From contig URDD01000030.1 of assembly GCA_900546395.1 (NCBI GenBank), positions 1-30,153 on the forward strand: DNA of 30,153 nucleotides. Direction: 5' to 3'. Position 1 is the stretch's first letter; each line of letters begins with the position of its first letter. Of the stretch, positions 16,823-25,618 are shown one piece after another. A program made the position numbers and the translations under genes. The DNA is from an uncultured Bacteroidales bacterium (GTDB lineage: Bacteria; Bacteroidota; Bacteroidia; Bacteroidales; UBA932). The notes below the pieces were generated by a model. It worked only from the letters and a program-made list of their open reading frames with translations. It ran no database searches and was not told the DNA's origin.

Positions 16823-18142
16823 TCATTCAGTGCTCAGGCTTTTTGCTGCAGACTGTCCTGCAAGATAGCCGGTAGAGAATGCGCACTGCAGATTGTATCC
16901 TCCGGTATCGGCATCAATATCAATCATTTCTCCTGCGAAGTACATGCCCTTGCGTTTTTTAGATTCGAGAGTTTTGGCTGTAATGTCTTCTTGTGATACG
17001 CCTCCGGCTGTAACTACGCATCTTTCGTAACCTACGTAACCTGCGATGTTGAATCTCCAGCTTTTCAGATATCTTGCTACAGTCTTGTGGTCGGCAGACG
17101 GGTTGCATTTTATAAACCCTTGAATCAATGAATGCGGTAAAAGTTTGCCTAAAAGTACATTGAACTTGTCTTTATAGCTTTTATGGAAACTTCTCCTGTC
17201 TTCGCCTATTTCTTTCCAAAGCTTGGCAATTCTGTTGTGCAGGGCTTCGTAGTTTACTGCAGGCTTCAAGTCCAGGGTTATATATGCTTTTGTACCGTTA
17301 AGCACGGCTTCGACGCATTTCCTGCTGATTTTGAAACCAGCAGGACCTTCTATTCCTCCGTCCGTAAAGTCAATGTCTCCAAATTCTTCTTGTGCGATAT
17401 TCCCGTTCAGCCAGAGTGTCAGATTAACGTTTTTGACTTGATTGCCTTCAAGCAATTTTCCTGCTTCGGACATCGGAGTATTTCTGTCAATGTGTCCGCG
17501 AGAATCAAATATTTTATAGTTTTCGGGAACAAGTGCTGTAAGGGAAGGGAAAAGTCTGGAAATTTTGTGACCTGATTCTTCAGCCCAGCGGTATCCGTCT
17601 CCTGTAGATCCTGTCGCCGGATATGAAAGTCCGCCGGTAGCGATTATAACTTTTCTGCAAAGGCGGCTTTTACCGTCTTTGCAGCCAATCTCAAAGTAAT
17701 TAAGTTCCTCCCTGAAAGCAATGTTTTCAACTTCAACACCCGTTTCTATTGATATACCATATCCGGAAACGGTCCGCACCAGAGCATCTACTACATCAGA
17801 TGCGATATGTGAGGATGGAAATACTCTGTCTCCGGGTTCAATGACAGTTTCCATTCCTGCTTCGTTGAACATCGCGACAGTCTTTTCCGGATTCATATTG
17901 TAGAATGACGGTTTCAGAAAATTCGCTTTCGGATGTATATGTGCCGAAAATTCTGCCCACTCTTTCATGTTTGACAGATTACACCTGCCTTTTCCAGTTA
18001 TCATTATCTTCCGTCCTGGACGTGGCATTTTTTCAAGAACGGTTATTCTTGCTTCGGGAGAGGTTGAGGCTGCACCTATAGCTGCTGATAATCCTGCTGC
18101 TCCTCCTCCGATTATTATAATGTCGTATTTGTTGTCAGACAT
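16823..18142 (-). CDS. HI0933/BaiN-family NAD(P)/FAD-dependent oxidoreductase
   Basis: This is a 439-residue flavoprotein. The FAD-binding start is DIIIIGGGAAGLSAAIGA, followed by EKMPRPGRKIMITGKGRCNLSN, a signature of the HI0933/YhiN/BaiN family. ATGGLSYPATGSTGDGY and the C-terminal VTAGGVSQEDI...GMYFAGEMIDIDADTGGYNLQCAFSTG are also characteristic. The family is widespread; one member (BaiN) reduces bile-acid intermediates in clostridia, but that role should not be carried over here. It is transcribed alone, leftward, from near the tRNA-Thr promoter region, and converges with mnmA. Confidence 0.88.
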   Translation of the reverse strand: MSDNKYDIIIIGGGAAGLSAAIGAASTSPEARITVLEKMPRPGRKIMITGKGRCNLSNMKEWAEFSAHIHPKANFLKPSFYNMNPEKTVAMFNEAGMETVIEPGDRVFPSSHIASDVVDALVRTVSGYGISIETGVEVENIAFREELNYFEIGCKDGKSRLCRKVIIATGGLSYPATGSTGDGYRWAEESGHKISRLFPSLTALVPENYKIFDSRGHIDRNTPMSEAGKLLEGNQVKNVNLTLWLNGNIAQEEFGDIDFTDGGIEGPAGFKISRKCVEAVLNGTKAYITLDLKPAVNYEALHNRIAKLWKEIGEDRRSFHKSYKDKFNVLLGKLLPHSLIQGFIKCNPSADHKTVARYLKSWRFNIAGYVGYERCVVTAGGVSQEDITAKTLESKKRKGMYFAGEMIDIDADTGGYNLQCAFSTGYLAGQSAAKSLSTE

Positions 18143-18143
18143 A

Positions 18144-18173
18144 TTGTATTAGAAAAATAATTTTGTACATTTG
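18144..18173 (+). promoter_or_regulatory. Promoter of tRNA-Thr
   Basis: TTG (18144-18146) and TACATTTG (18166-18173), with 19 bases between them, form a Bacteroidota-type promoter. The tRNA begins about 37 bases after the -7 box, which implies a 5' leader to be removed by RNase P. Confidence 0.6.
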
Positions 18174-18210
18174 CAGTCCCTTCAAGATTATATCTCGGAG
18201 GAGTTACAAA

Positions 18211-18283
18211 GCCACTTTAGCTCAGTCGGTAGAGCAACGCATTCGTAACGCGTAGGTCGTGGGTTCGATTCCCATGAGTGGCT
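18211..18283 (+). tRNA. tRNA-Thr (anticodon CGT)
   Basis: All four arms fold. The acceptor is GCCACTT/GAGTGGC, the D arm GCTC/GAGC, and the T arm GTGGG/CCCAT with loop TTCGATT; the variable loop is AGGTC. The anticodon loop TTCGTAA gives anticodon CGT (18244-18246), which reads ACG threonine codons. A37 with U36 makes it a t6A-type tRNA, a likely substrate of the TsaD encoded 6 kb away. The base of the anticodon stem is an A31 x C39 mismatch (ACGCA/CGCGT). CCA is not encoded after the discriminator T. Confidence 0.95.
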
Positions 18284-18299
18284 CATCCAGTTAAAATAT

Positions 18300-18331
18300 C
18301 AAACGGCTTTCAGAAGTCGTTTGAAAATTTT
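18300..18331 (+). terminator. Terminator-like hairpin after tRNA-Thr
   Basis: CAAACGGCTT (18300-18309) and AAGTCGTTTG (18314-18323) form a 10-bp stem with one G-U pair and loop TCAG, followed by AAAATTTTC. The T run is short and delayed. A second, weaker hairpin (GGCTC-TTTT-GGGCC, 18347-18360) is followed by TGTTTTT and may be the effective stop. The rest of the interval 18284-18462 holds no gene that I can see, only the short palindrome at 18386-18400. Confidence 0.5.
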
Positions 18332-18462
18332 CAAAAATTCTTTTATGGCTCTTTTGGGCCTGTTTTTCACGACTTTTTTCAGTCAGATAACACTGTTATC
18401 ATTTTCATAAATTTACAAAAACATCTCATAAAATTTGTGATGACAAAAATTTAAACAGCTTC

Positions 18463-19038
18463 TTAGAAAAGTATTTTGAAGTCAAACAGGTCATTTTCAC
18501 AAAATATGCCTGTTATATTAGTTTGATTTCCGTCTGTATCAATATTGGCGAGTTTGTCCGGTCCGGCCAATTCTATAGCTATAATATCACCAGAGCGTAC
18601 TGAAACTGCAGATGAGGCTTCAGTCAAACTTTGTTCTATAATACTGGTAGAGCCTCTGTCAGTAGAGTATATTTCAGAGCCGTTCTTGAGTATTCGGAAA
18701 ATATTACCTTCACCTTCAAGAGTTAATCTGTTATACATTGGGAAGGGAAGTATGGATGTATGATCCATGCAAGATGCAGATGCGTAGGACATAGGACCAC
18801 CGTCCATCTGGTCTGCTCTGTAAATCAGCATTCCGTATCCGATTGAATCGAAATATCTGGATGCGAATTTTATCCCTATGCATTTTCCCGCTTTGGATAT
18901 TCTTGCAAACAATACAGGAGTGTATAAGTACTCTCTGATACCATCGGGAGAGAAAAAATCCTTGTTTTCTCTCTCCCAAGTAGTGTCAGGCCGGCAGTAA
19001 ATTCTGCCGCTTCCAAATGTTTTGACTATTATGTTCAT
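18463..19038 (-). CDS. Degenerate fumarylacetoacetate-hydrolase-like protein
   Basis: This 191-residue protein is not closely like any enzyme I can name. Its layout follows the Bacteroidota FAH-family (COG0179) proteins: an N-terminal RPDTTW segment at the place of the usual KPDTAL, then FFSPD, a segment KAGKCIGIKFASRYFDSIGYGMLIYRADQM parallel to the family's GKNI...FAHRY...IGLGIDFTARDLQ, and a C-terminal VRSGDIIAIELAGP like the family's KTGDLIFTGTPAG. The metal-binding ExE of true FAH enzymes is replaced by LYTPVLF, and the usual GxPW/KGFD stretch is shortened, so it is probably not catalytically active. It starts four bases after the exonuclease gene and is the third gene of the dnaN operon. 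FAH assignment is by pattern memory and moderate. Confidence 0.6.
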   Translation of the reverse strand: MNIIVKTFGSGRIYCRPDTTWERENKDFFSPDGIREYLYTPVLFARISKAGKCIGIKFASRYFDSIGYGMLIYRADQMDGGPMSYASASCMDHTSILPFPMYNRLTLEGEGNIFRILKNGSEIYSTDRGSTSIIEQSLTEASSAVSVRSGDIIAIELAGPDKLANIDTDGNQTNITGIFCENDLFDFKILF

Positions 19039-19042
19039 GCGC

Positions 19043-19951
19043 TTAGAACAGTCTTCCTGTGAATTTTTCTTTCAACTGGCTAATTGATGCATCAAGTTGT
19101 TCTTCAGAAAGAGGGGTCTTCTTTGCAGCAATAGCATTTTTCCTTTCTGATTCAAAACTTTGCTTCAGCAGGGCGAACTGCCTTTTGGTATCAAGTGTGA
19201 ATTCACCGTTTTCTATCCAGCTGAAATATGACGGCTCAGTATGGAAAACTTCTTTGGCTGTCTTTCCCTTGTGCTTTCCGAAATTCACGACAATTTCTTT
19301 CTTATCATTGAAAGTAAGTCTTCCGGCATAATCTACAGTTTTCTGCCTTTCTGAAAAATTTGACAGGAACTCTACATCGTTTTTGAGAATTTCCGGATAT
19401 TTGTCCAGCTGAGATTTCAATACCTCGTATGTGGCAAGTGTATCGGCTTCTGCAGAGTGTGCATTCTCCAGTTCTTCTCCGCAGTAGAATCTGTATGCAG
19501 CTTTAAGATTGCGCGGTTCCATGACATGATAAATATTCTGCACATCTACCATTTTCATATCGTGCAGGTTAACATCGATGTTTTTTCCTGTATATTTGCG
19601 CACTCTTTCCAACTCTTCTGCAAGCATAGGAAGATCGAATTTCGTAGAGTTGAAACCTGCCAGATCACTCCCTTGCAGCCATTCGAGCACTTCATCGGCT
19701 ATCTCACTGAATCTGGGACAACTTTCCAGTTGATCATCACTTATGCCGTGGATTGCCTGAGCGCTTGGTGTTATGCGTTTCTGGCAATTATTAGTATAAT
19801 CCCATGGCTTTACTCTCCACGTTTTTATTCTTTCCTCGGATTCTGGCAATATTTTTACGAAGCAAAGTTCGATTATTGCATCCGAAGCAATATTGAGACC
19901 GGTGCTTTCTATGTCAAAAAACAGAATAGGCCTTTCAAGTTTTAACTCCAT
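19043..19951 (-). CDS. DEDDh 3'-5' exonuclease (DnaQ/epsilon-like)
   Basis: This 302-residue protein has the exonuclease motifs in order: FFDIESTGL (ExoI, D and E), AGFNSTKFDLPML (ExoII, with the conserved Asp), and AHSAEADTLATYEVL (ExoIII, with His and Asp), so it is of the DEDDh type. A C-terminal domain (about residues 215-260, VNFGKHKGKTAKEVF...YFSWI) is the small zinc-less module often attached to such exonucleases in this phylum. The probable role is proofreading or repair DNA trimming next to the clamp gene. It begins 35 bases after dnaN and ends four bases before the FAH-like gene. The start is the ATG at 19951. Confidence 0.88.
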   Translation of the reverse strand: MELKLERPILFFDIESTGLNIASDAIIELCFVKILPESEERIKTWRVKPWDYTNNCQKRITPSAQAIHGISDDQLESCPRFSEIADEVLEWLQGSDLAGFNSTKFDLPMLAEELERVRKYTGKNIDVNLHDMKMVDVQNIYHVMEPRNLKAAYRFYCGEELENAHSAEADTLATYEVLKSQLDKYPEILKNDVEFLSNFSERQKTVDYAGRLTFNDKKEIVVNFGKHKGKTAKEVFHTEPSYFSWIENGEFTLDTKRQFALLKQSFESERKNAIAAKKTPLSEEQLDASISQLKEKFTGRLF

Positions 19952-19986
19952 TTGCTAAAAAATTCAAATTAAACGGCTTTTAATCA

Positions 19987-21108
19987 TTATGAAATCATGA
20001 TAGGCATGAGTATGCCGCATATCTTTTCATTTTCCGCCTCTTCCTCAGACGGCGTTACCAGTGCAGCCCTTCTGCTGTCAGCGAATTTCATCACGATTTC
20101 ATTACATGTCATATTGCTGAGTATTTCTGTAACGAAAGTCGATTTGAAGCCTATGGTAAGTTCTTCTCCGTCGTATTTGCATGGAAGTGTTTCGTGTGCC
20201 GCTATGGAAAATCCAAGGTCCTGGGCTGAAAGTTCAAGGCAATCCGGCTTCATCTCGAATTTAATCAGGTTTGAAGCCTTGTTTGTGCAGACAGAAACCC
20301 TCCTTACTGTATTAAGGAACTGTGCTCTGTCTATCCTGAGAATGTTAGAGTTGTTTTGAGGGATTACTTCCCTGTATTTTGGATATTTGCCCACCACGAG
20401 ACGGCAAACTACCATTGTCTGCCCAAAAGTAAATACGGCGTTCTTGGAGTCAAAAGCTATGTCAACGTTTTCGACTTCTTTTCCGATAATTGACTTCAAG
20501 ACCGCAGCAGGCTTTTTATGCAGGATAAACGAAGCTTTTTCAGATGTCTTTACGTCGCCTGTAGTATAGCAAATCAGTTTGTGCGAGTCAGAAGCTACCA
20601 ATGTCGTACTGTCCGTGTCTATGTCAAAGAGAATTCCGTTCATTGCCGGCCTTATTTCATCATCTGCTGTGGCGTATATTGTTCCTGATATGCCTTCCAT
20701 AAGACTTTGGGCCGGAAACTGTACATTGACTGCAGTATCATCTGTCGTAGTGATGGCCGGATAGTCGGCTGCCGGAAAATATGGCAGGCTTGAAGAGCCG
20801 CTTGTCCATCTGCATTCAAATGAACTTTCTCCTGTAGTAATTATTGATAGAGGCTGGTCAGGAAGCTCTTTGAGAAGATCTGATATATGTTTTGCCGGTA
20901 CTGCTATCTGTCCGTCTTCCTCGGAACTTTCTACTTCCACCTCTGTTTTCAGAGTAAGTTCGGTATCTGATGCTGTGATTTCAAGTTTGTTCCCATTCAG
21001 TGAAAAAAGAAAGTTTTCAAGAATAGGCTGTGCTGATTTTGACGGAATCGCCTTGGATACGGCAAGAATCCCCTTCAGCAGTTCTGCGCTGGATATTATA
21101 AACTTCAT
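19987..21108 (-). CDS. dnaN: DNA polymerase III beta subunit (sliding clamp)
   Basis: DnaN forms the ring that tethers DNA polymerase III and many repair proteins to DNA. The 373-residue protein begins MKFIISSAELLKGILAVSKAIPSKSAQPILENFLF. It has three repeated clamp domains, with recognisable LEITASDTELTL, VASDSHKL, FPAADYP and PKYREVIP landmarks, and the C-terminal family ending GILMPIMIS. It is the first gene of a three-gene leftward operon with the exonuclease and the FAH-like protein. It is not adjacent to dnaA or recF in this window. On the minus strand, TACATTTG (21137-21130) lies about 20 bases upstream of the start as a possible -7 element. Confidence 0.97.
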   Translation of the reverse strand: MKFIISSAELLKGILAVSKAIPSKSAQPILENFLFSLNGNKLEITASDTELTLKTEVEVESSEEDGQIAVPAKHISDLLKELPDQPLSIITTGESSFECRWTSGSSSLPYFPAADYPAITTTDDTAVNVQFPAQSLMEGISGTIYATADDEIRPAMNGILFDIDTDSTTLVASDSHKLICYTTGDVKTSEKASFILHKKPAAVLKSIIGKEVENVDIAFDSKNAVFTFGQTMVVCRLVVGKYPKYREVIPQNNSNILRIDRAQFLNTVRRVSVCTNKASNLIKFEMKPDCLELSAQDLGFSIAAHETLPCKYDGEELTIGFKSTFVTEILSNMTCNEIVMKFADSRRAALVTPSEEEAENEKICGILMPIMIS

Positions 21109-21256
21109 ATTCTCAGAAAATTTTAGTTACAAATGTACGAAAAAAATTGTGATGTTTGGCATATAATTTGACTTTTTCCACTTGTTTGCCTGACTTCGGA
21201 TGTCCGTTGTCATCCTGTCAAGGCAAAGAAATGTAAAACCATAAAAATTATAAGAT

Positions 21257-22684
21257 ATGAAAAAAGGTGTTTTGATAGTGCTGCTTTCTGCTTTGGTTGG
21301 CGGTGTTACTGCATTTGCAGTAGTAAAGGCTTCGGAAAGCGGGGAAAAGCAAGTAGTTGTTTCTCAGGATGGCAGTTTGTATAGGACTGTCAATTTGTCA
21401 CAGAGTGAGTATCCTGATTTTACTTATGCGGCTGAGTCTGCAGTTGATGCTGTCGTTTATGTTAAGGTAACCGCAGTAGATACGAGAAGGTCGGCTCCGA
21501 ATTCTTTGTTTGACTTTTTCTTTGGCTATGAAGGTACTCCGGAAAGGAGAGAGAGAGTTGGAAGCGGATCAGGGGTTATAATAAGGCCCGACGGTTATAT
21601 TGTTACTAATAATCATGTAGTTGACGGTGCTTCCAAAATAGAAGTTACTCTTAATAACAACAAATCATACGAGGCTACATTGATAGGTACTGACCCCGCT
21701 ACGGATGTCACCCTTCTGAAAATTGATGCACAGGGACTTCCTGTTATACCATTTGGAGATTCGGACAAGTTGCGTTTGGGTGAGTGGGTCATTGCCATAG
21801 GCAGTCCGTATGATTTGAGATCTACTATTACCGCAGGAATTGTAAGTGCTAAAGGCCGTTCAATGCCTAATTATGACGGAGAGTTCAAAATTGAATCTTT
21901 TATACAGACAGATGCTGCCGTAAACCCCGGAAACAGTGGCGGCGCACTGGTGGACAAATCTGGAAATCTTGTGGGTGTTAATACTGCAATTATTTCACAG
22001 ACAGGATCTTATACTGGATATTCGTTTGCTATTCCATCTAATATAGTAAAGAAGATAGCTTATGATCTTATTGATTTCGGTAGTGTAAAGCGAGCTGTTT
22101 TGGGAGTGACAATGACACCCCTTAATGATAAAATTGTTAATGAATTGAAACTTTCTTCATTTGACGGCGTATATATTACTGAGGTTTCGAAAGGAAGTGC
22201 GGCAGAAGAAGCCGGTGTAAAGAAGGGAGATGTACTTGTCGCCATTGATTCGGCAAAGGTGACAAACGGCGCTTCGGTGCAGGAAGCTGTAAACAACTTC
22301 CATCCTGGAGATAAGGCTGAATTGAAGGTTATCCGTGACGGAAAAGAGAAAGTCCTGAAAGTAGTTTTCAAGGGATCTGCAGCTGAAAACGGCGCAGTGG
22401 ACGAGAATGGAGGAGTGGCTTTTTACGGCGCCAGACTTAAAGAGGCTCAGAAAGATCTGCTTGACAGACTCGGGCTAAGTCGCGGAGTGGAAATCGTGTC
22501 TGTAGGTCCAGGAAAGATAATGGATGCCGGAGTATCAGACGGATTTGTGATACTTTATGTCAACGACCAGCCTGTAAGCAAGCCTCAAGATGTACTGGAT
22601 ATTGTTAAGAAGTCCAAGAGGTCAGTCTTTGTGGAGGGTGTAACTTCATATGGAAAACCGTCTTATTTCGGCTTCGGAATATAG
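21257..22684 (+). CDS. degP: DegP/HtrA-family periplasmic serine protease (Do family)
   Basis: This 475-residue envelope protease-chaperone degrades or holds misfolded proteins. The N-terminus is a hydrophobic export signal or anchor (MKKGVLIVLLSALVGGVTAFAVV). The trypsin-like domain shows the catalytic triad H120 (IVTNNHVV), D150 (ATDVTLLKI) and S227 (NPGNSGGALV). Two PDZ domains follow, at about 275-365 (LGVTMTPLND...AAEEAGVKKGDVL) and about 390-475, the second being less typical. The start is the ATG at 21257. It lies 15 bases before rpoD and is probably co-transcribed with it; the intergenic region to dnaN (21109-21256) must hold both divergent promoters. Confidence 0.95.
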   Translation: MKKGVLIVLLSALVGGVTAFAVVKASESGEKQVVVSQDGSLYRTVNLSQSEYPDFTYAAESAVDAVVYVKVTAVDTRRSAPNSLFDFFFGYEGTPERRERVGSGSGVIIRPDGYIVTNNHVVDGASKIEVTLNNNKSYEATLIGTDPATDVTLLKIDAQGLPVIPFGDSDKLRLGEWVIAIGSPYDLRSTITAGIVSAKGRSMPNYDGEFKIESFIQTDAAVNPGNSGGALVDKSGNLVGVNTAIISQTGSYTGYSFAIPSNIVKKIAYDLIDFGSVKRAVLGVTMTPLNDKIVNELKLSSFDGVYITEVSKGSAAEEAGVKKGDVLVAIDSAKVTNGASVQEAVNNFHPGDKAELKVIRDGKEKVLKVVFKGSAAENGAVDENGGVAFYGARLKEAQKDLLDRLGLSRGVEIVSVGPGKIMDAGVSDGFVILYVNDQPVSKPQDVLDIVKKSKRSVFVEGVTSYGKPSYFGFGI

Positions 22685-22699
22685 GAGTAATTAAAATAT

Positions 22700-23560
22700 A
22701 TGAGACAGCTTAAGATTACAAAATCAATTACCAACCGAGAGAGTGCGTCACTGGATAAGTATCTGCAGGAAATCGGAAGGGAGGAACTGATTACAGTAGA
22801 GGAGGAAGTGGAATTGGCCCAGCGTATCCGTAAAGGAGACCAAGTGGCACTCGAGAAGCTTACTCGAGCAAATTTGAGGTTTGTGGTTTCTGTTGCGAAA
22901 CAGTATCAGAATCAGGGCTTAAGTCTTCCGGACCTTATAAACGAAGGAAATCTCGGTCTTATAAAAGCAGCTGAGAAATTTGATGAAACCAGAGGTTTCA
23001 AGTTTATATCTTATGCTGTATGGTGGATAAGACAGTCTATACTTCAGGCTTTGGCAGAGCAGTCCCGAATTGTCCGCCTTCCACTGAATCAGGTAGGGTC
23101 CTTGAACAAGATTAACAAGGCACTGTCCAAGTTTGAACAGGAAAATGAGAGAATGCCATCAACAGATGAACTTTCCGAGATGATAGATGTTCCTAAGGAC
23201 AAGATTGCAGACACGCTCAGGGTTTCGGGAAGACACGTTTCGGTAGATGCACCATTCGTTGAAGGAGAGGATAACAGTTTGCTTGATGTTCTTGTCAACA
23301 ATGATTCTCCTAACGCCGACAGAGGTCTGGTAAATGAGTCTCTGAACAGAGAAATAGAACGTGCATTATCGACTCTGGCGACAAGGGAGAGGGAAATTGT
23401 GAAATCATTTTTCGGTATCGGATGTCAGGAAATGACTTTGGAAGAAATAGGAGAGAGGTTCGGACTTACCCGTGAAAGAGTCCGCCAGATTAAGGAAAAG
23501 GCAATCAGAAAACTGAGAAGCAATTCCAGAAGCAAGCTGCTGAAAGGCTATTTAGGTTAG
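22700..23560 (+). CDS. rpoD: Primary RNA polymerase sigma factor (RpoD/SigA)
   Basis: At 286 residues this is the short Bacteroidota housekeeping sigma, lacking region 1.1. Region 1.2 is visible (SLDKYLQEIGREELITVEEE). Region 2 follows (LRFVVSVAKQYQNQGLSLPDL, EKFDETRGFKFISYAVWWIRQ), then region 3 (NKALSKFEQENERMPS), and region 4 with the helix-turn-helix LTRERVRQIKEKAIRKLR. It is the sigma expected to read the -33/-7 promoters described in this window. GGAG lies 12 bases before the ATG at 22700. A strong intrinsic terminator closes the degP-rpoD unit. Confidence 0.96.
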   Translation: MRQLKITKSITNRESASLDKYLQEIGREELITVEEEVELAQRIRKGDQVALEKLTRANLRFVVSVAKQYQNQGLSLPDLINEGNLGLIKAAEKFDETRGFKFISYAVWWIRQSILQALAEQSRIVRLPLNQVGSLNKINKALSKFEQENERMPSTDELSEMIDVPKDKIADTLRVSGRHVSVDAPFVEGEDNSLLDVLVNNDSPNADRGLVNESLNREIERALSTLATREREIVKSFFGIGCQEMTLEEIGERFGLTRERVRQIKEKAIRKLRSNSRSKLLKGYLG

Positions 23561-23571
23561 AAACAATAACG

Positions 23572-23610
23572 GAGGGTGACTCAAAAGACAATTTTCGTCA
23601 CCCTCTTTTT
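23572..23610 (+). terminator. Strong intrinsic terminator after rpoD
   Basis: A 9-bp perfect stem GAGGGTGAC (23572-23580) / GTCACCCTC (23597-23605) is followed by TTTTT (23606-23610). The 16-base loop contains AAAA and TTTT that can extend the helix. It lies 12 bases past the rpoD stop. Confidence 0.9.
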
Positions 23611-23659
23611 ATTATATCACGAAACAACATATCGCTGTCCCATGGGGACGTACATAACT

Positions 23660-25453
23660 ATGGAAAATCCAGAAATATTTATAGCAAAAAAAGCTGTTGA
23701 AGCAGTAAAGGTTTTATATGGCGCCGAAGTGGAGCAGTCGGCTTTTCAGGTACAGATAACTAAAAAGGAATTTGAAGGAGACTATACATTGGTCGTATTT
23801 TCATTGCTCAAGATATCAAAGTCATCGCCAGAGGCGACAGGCAATGCAATAGGAGAGTGGATGCAGTCAAATTGTCCTGAAGTTTCCGGCTTTAATGTTG
23901 TAAAAGGCTTCTTGAACATATCTTTCTCCACGGTATATTGGAACGGACTTTTTGCAGGAATAGCATCGACAGAAGATTTTGGACAGCATGCTCCTACAGG
24001 AAAGACTGTTATGGTGGAGTTCTCGTCACCTAATACAAACAAACCTTTGCATTTAGGTCATATAAGGAACAATCTTTTAGGATGGTCCGTTGCAAAACTG
24101 CTTGAAGCAAACGGCCATAAGGTTATGAAGGTTAATCTTGTCAATGACAGGGGAATACATATTTGCAAGTCAATGCTGGCATGGCTGAAGACTGGAAATG
24201 GAGAGACACCTGAGACTTCCGGAAAAAAAGGCGACCATCTCGTAGGCGACTATTATGTAGCGTTCAACAATATGTACAAGGAAGAAGTTGACCGCCTGGT
24301 TGCAGGAGGAATGTCCAAAGAAGAGGCTGAAAAAGAGGCTCCGAGCCTTAGGGAGGCTCAAGAAATGCTTTTCAAGTGGGAGCAGGGTGATGAAGAGGTA
24401 GTTGCTCTTTGGAGGAAGATGAACAGCTGGGTGTATGACGGTTTTGACAAGACTTATTCAGCATTAGGCATTGCTTTTGACAGGACGTACTATGAATCGC
24501 AGACATATCTCTTCGGAAAGGCGCTTGTTCAGAAAGGGCTTGAAGCAGGTATATTTGAGAAAGAAGCCGACGGTTCTGTCTGGTGTGACCTTACTTCGGA
24601 CGGGCTTGACCGCAAACTTCTTCTGCGTGGAGACGGAACGTCTGTATATATGACGCAGGATTTGGGTACAGCCGAACAGCGGTTCAGCGAGTATAGTCTT
24701 GACGAGCACATATATGTGGTCGGCAATGAGCAGAACTACCATTTTCAGGTCTTGAAACTTATTCTTAAGAAGCTGGGATTTGACTGGGCTGACAATATAT
24801 ATCATTTGTCATACGGTATGGTCGAGTTGCCTCAGGGTAAGATGAAATCTCGTGAAGGGACTGTTGTAGATGCTGATGACCTTATAGAAAAGATGTATCT
24901 GACAGCCAAGGAAACTTCACTTGAATCAGGAAAACTTGCCGATATGAGTGAGGAAGAGCAGGAGTCGCTTTTCAATATGATAGGTCTGGGGGCTCTGAAG
25001 TATTTTATCATTAAGGTTGATCCTAAGAAAACAATGCTTTTCGATCCAAAGGAATCAATAGATTTTAATGGTAATACAGGTCCTTTTGTCCAATATACGC
25101 ATGCCAGGATAAAGTCCATTTTAAGAAAAGCCTCAGAACAGAATGTCGTTTATGGCGAGCAGTCAGTACTGGAAGGGAACAGTCTTACTCAAAAAGAAAT
25201 TCGTATTATAAAGCTTCTCAATACGTTCCCTGCCAAGATAGGCGAGGCCGGAGACGCACATTCTCCTGCAGTGATTGCGAATTATGCCTATGAGCTGGCT
25301 AAGGAGTTTAACCAGTATTACCACGACACTCCGATTCTGAAAGAGGAGGATAAGGCTTTGTTGGCGTTCAGACTGGAACTTATCAGTGTGATTGCAAAAG
25401 TTCTGGTAAAGGCTATGTCTATACTCGGAATAACCCTTCCGGACAGAATGTAG
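23660..25453 (+). CDS. argS: Arginyl-tRNA synthetase
   Basis: ArgS charges tRNA-Arg with arginine. The 597-residue class I enzyme has the N-terminal Add-1 domain, the HIGH-type motif in SSPNTNKPLHLGHIRNN, the mid-domain VVGNEQNYHFQVLKLILKKLG, the KMSKS-like KMKSREGTVV, and the all-helical anticodon-binding C-terminus ending with ITLPDRM. The open frame extends back to 23576, overlapping the rpoD terminator, but family sequence starts at the ATG at 23660 (MENPEIFIAKKAVEA), which also places the start after the terminator. It is transcribed separately from rpoD. Confidence 0.96.
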   Translation: MENPEIFIAKKAVEAVKVLYGAEVEQSAFQVQITKKEFEGDYTLVVFSLLKISKSSPEATGNAIGEWMQSNCPEVSGFNVVKGFLNISFSTVYWNGLFAGIASTEDFGQHAPTGKTVMVEFSSPNTNKPLHLGHIRNNLLGWSVAKLLEANGHKVMKVNLVNDRGIHICKSMLAWLKTGNGETPETSGKKGDHLVGDYYVAFNNMYKEEVDRLVAGGMSKEEAEKEAPSLREAQEMLFKWEQGDEEVVALWRKMNSWVYDGFDKTYSALGIAFDRTYYESQTYLFGKALVQKGLEAGIFEKEADGSVWCDLTSDGLDRKLLLRGDGTSVYMTQDLGTAEQRFSEYSLDEHIYVVGNEQNYHFQVLKLILKKLGFDWADNIYHLSYGMVELPQGKMKSREGTVVDADDLIEKMYLTAKETSLESGKLADMSEEEQESLFNMIGLGALKYFIIKVDPKKTMLFDPKESIDFNGNTGPFVQYTHARIKSILRKASEQNVVYGEQSVLEGNSLTQKEIRIIKLLNTFPAKIGEAGDAHSPAVIANYAYELAKEFNQYYHDTPILKEEDKALLAFRLELISVIAKVLVKAMSILGITLPDRM

Positions 25454-25560
25454 ATGTGTGTTTGAAAGTCAAGCCTGTCTTAAACGTCATATAGAATGCA
25501 GAATATGATTTTTTTGATGTTTTTTTCAGGAAAATTGGTATGAATTCGGAAAAATGTTTT

Positions 25561-25568
25561 TATACTTG
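25561..25568 (+). promoter_or_regulatory. Possible -7 element for the acidic-tail protein gene
   Basis: TATACTTG resembles TAnnTTTG with one mismatch. A TTG (25535-25537) lies 23 bases upstream. The spacing to the ATG at 25619 is about 50 bases. Weak motif evidence only. Confidence 0.25.
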
Positions 25569-25618
25569 CACCGAATTTTAATGAGTACTGTTTACTAAAC
25601 ATAGAAAGAAACTAAGAC

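Noticed and set aside
16823..18142. A bile-acid-modifying role for the BaiN-family flavoprotein
   Set aside because: The family is broad and there is no bile-acid gene neighbourhood; similarity to BaiN is not enough to assign this function.
18386..18400. GATAAC-ACT-GTTATC palindrome as an operator
   Set aside because: It lies downstream of both flanking genes (after tRNA-Thr and after the end of the leftward dnaN operon), so there is no promoter for it to control.
23576..23659. Extended N-terminus of ArgS from an upstream alternative start
   Set aside because: The extension would overlap the rpoD terminator hairpin, and the family N-terminus begins at the ATG at 23660.
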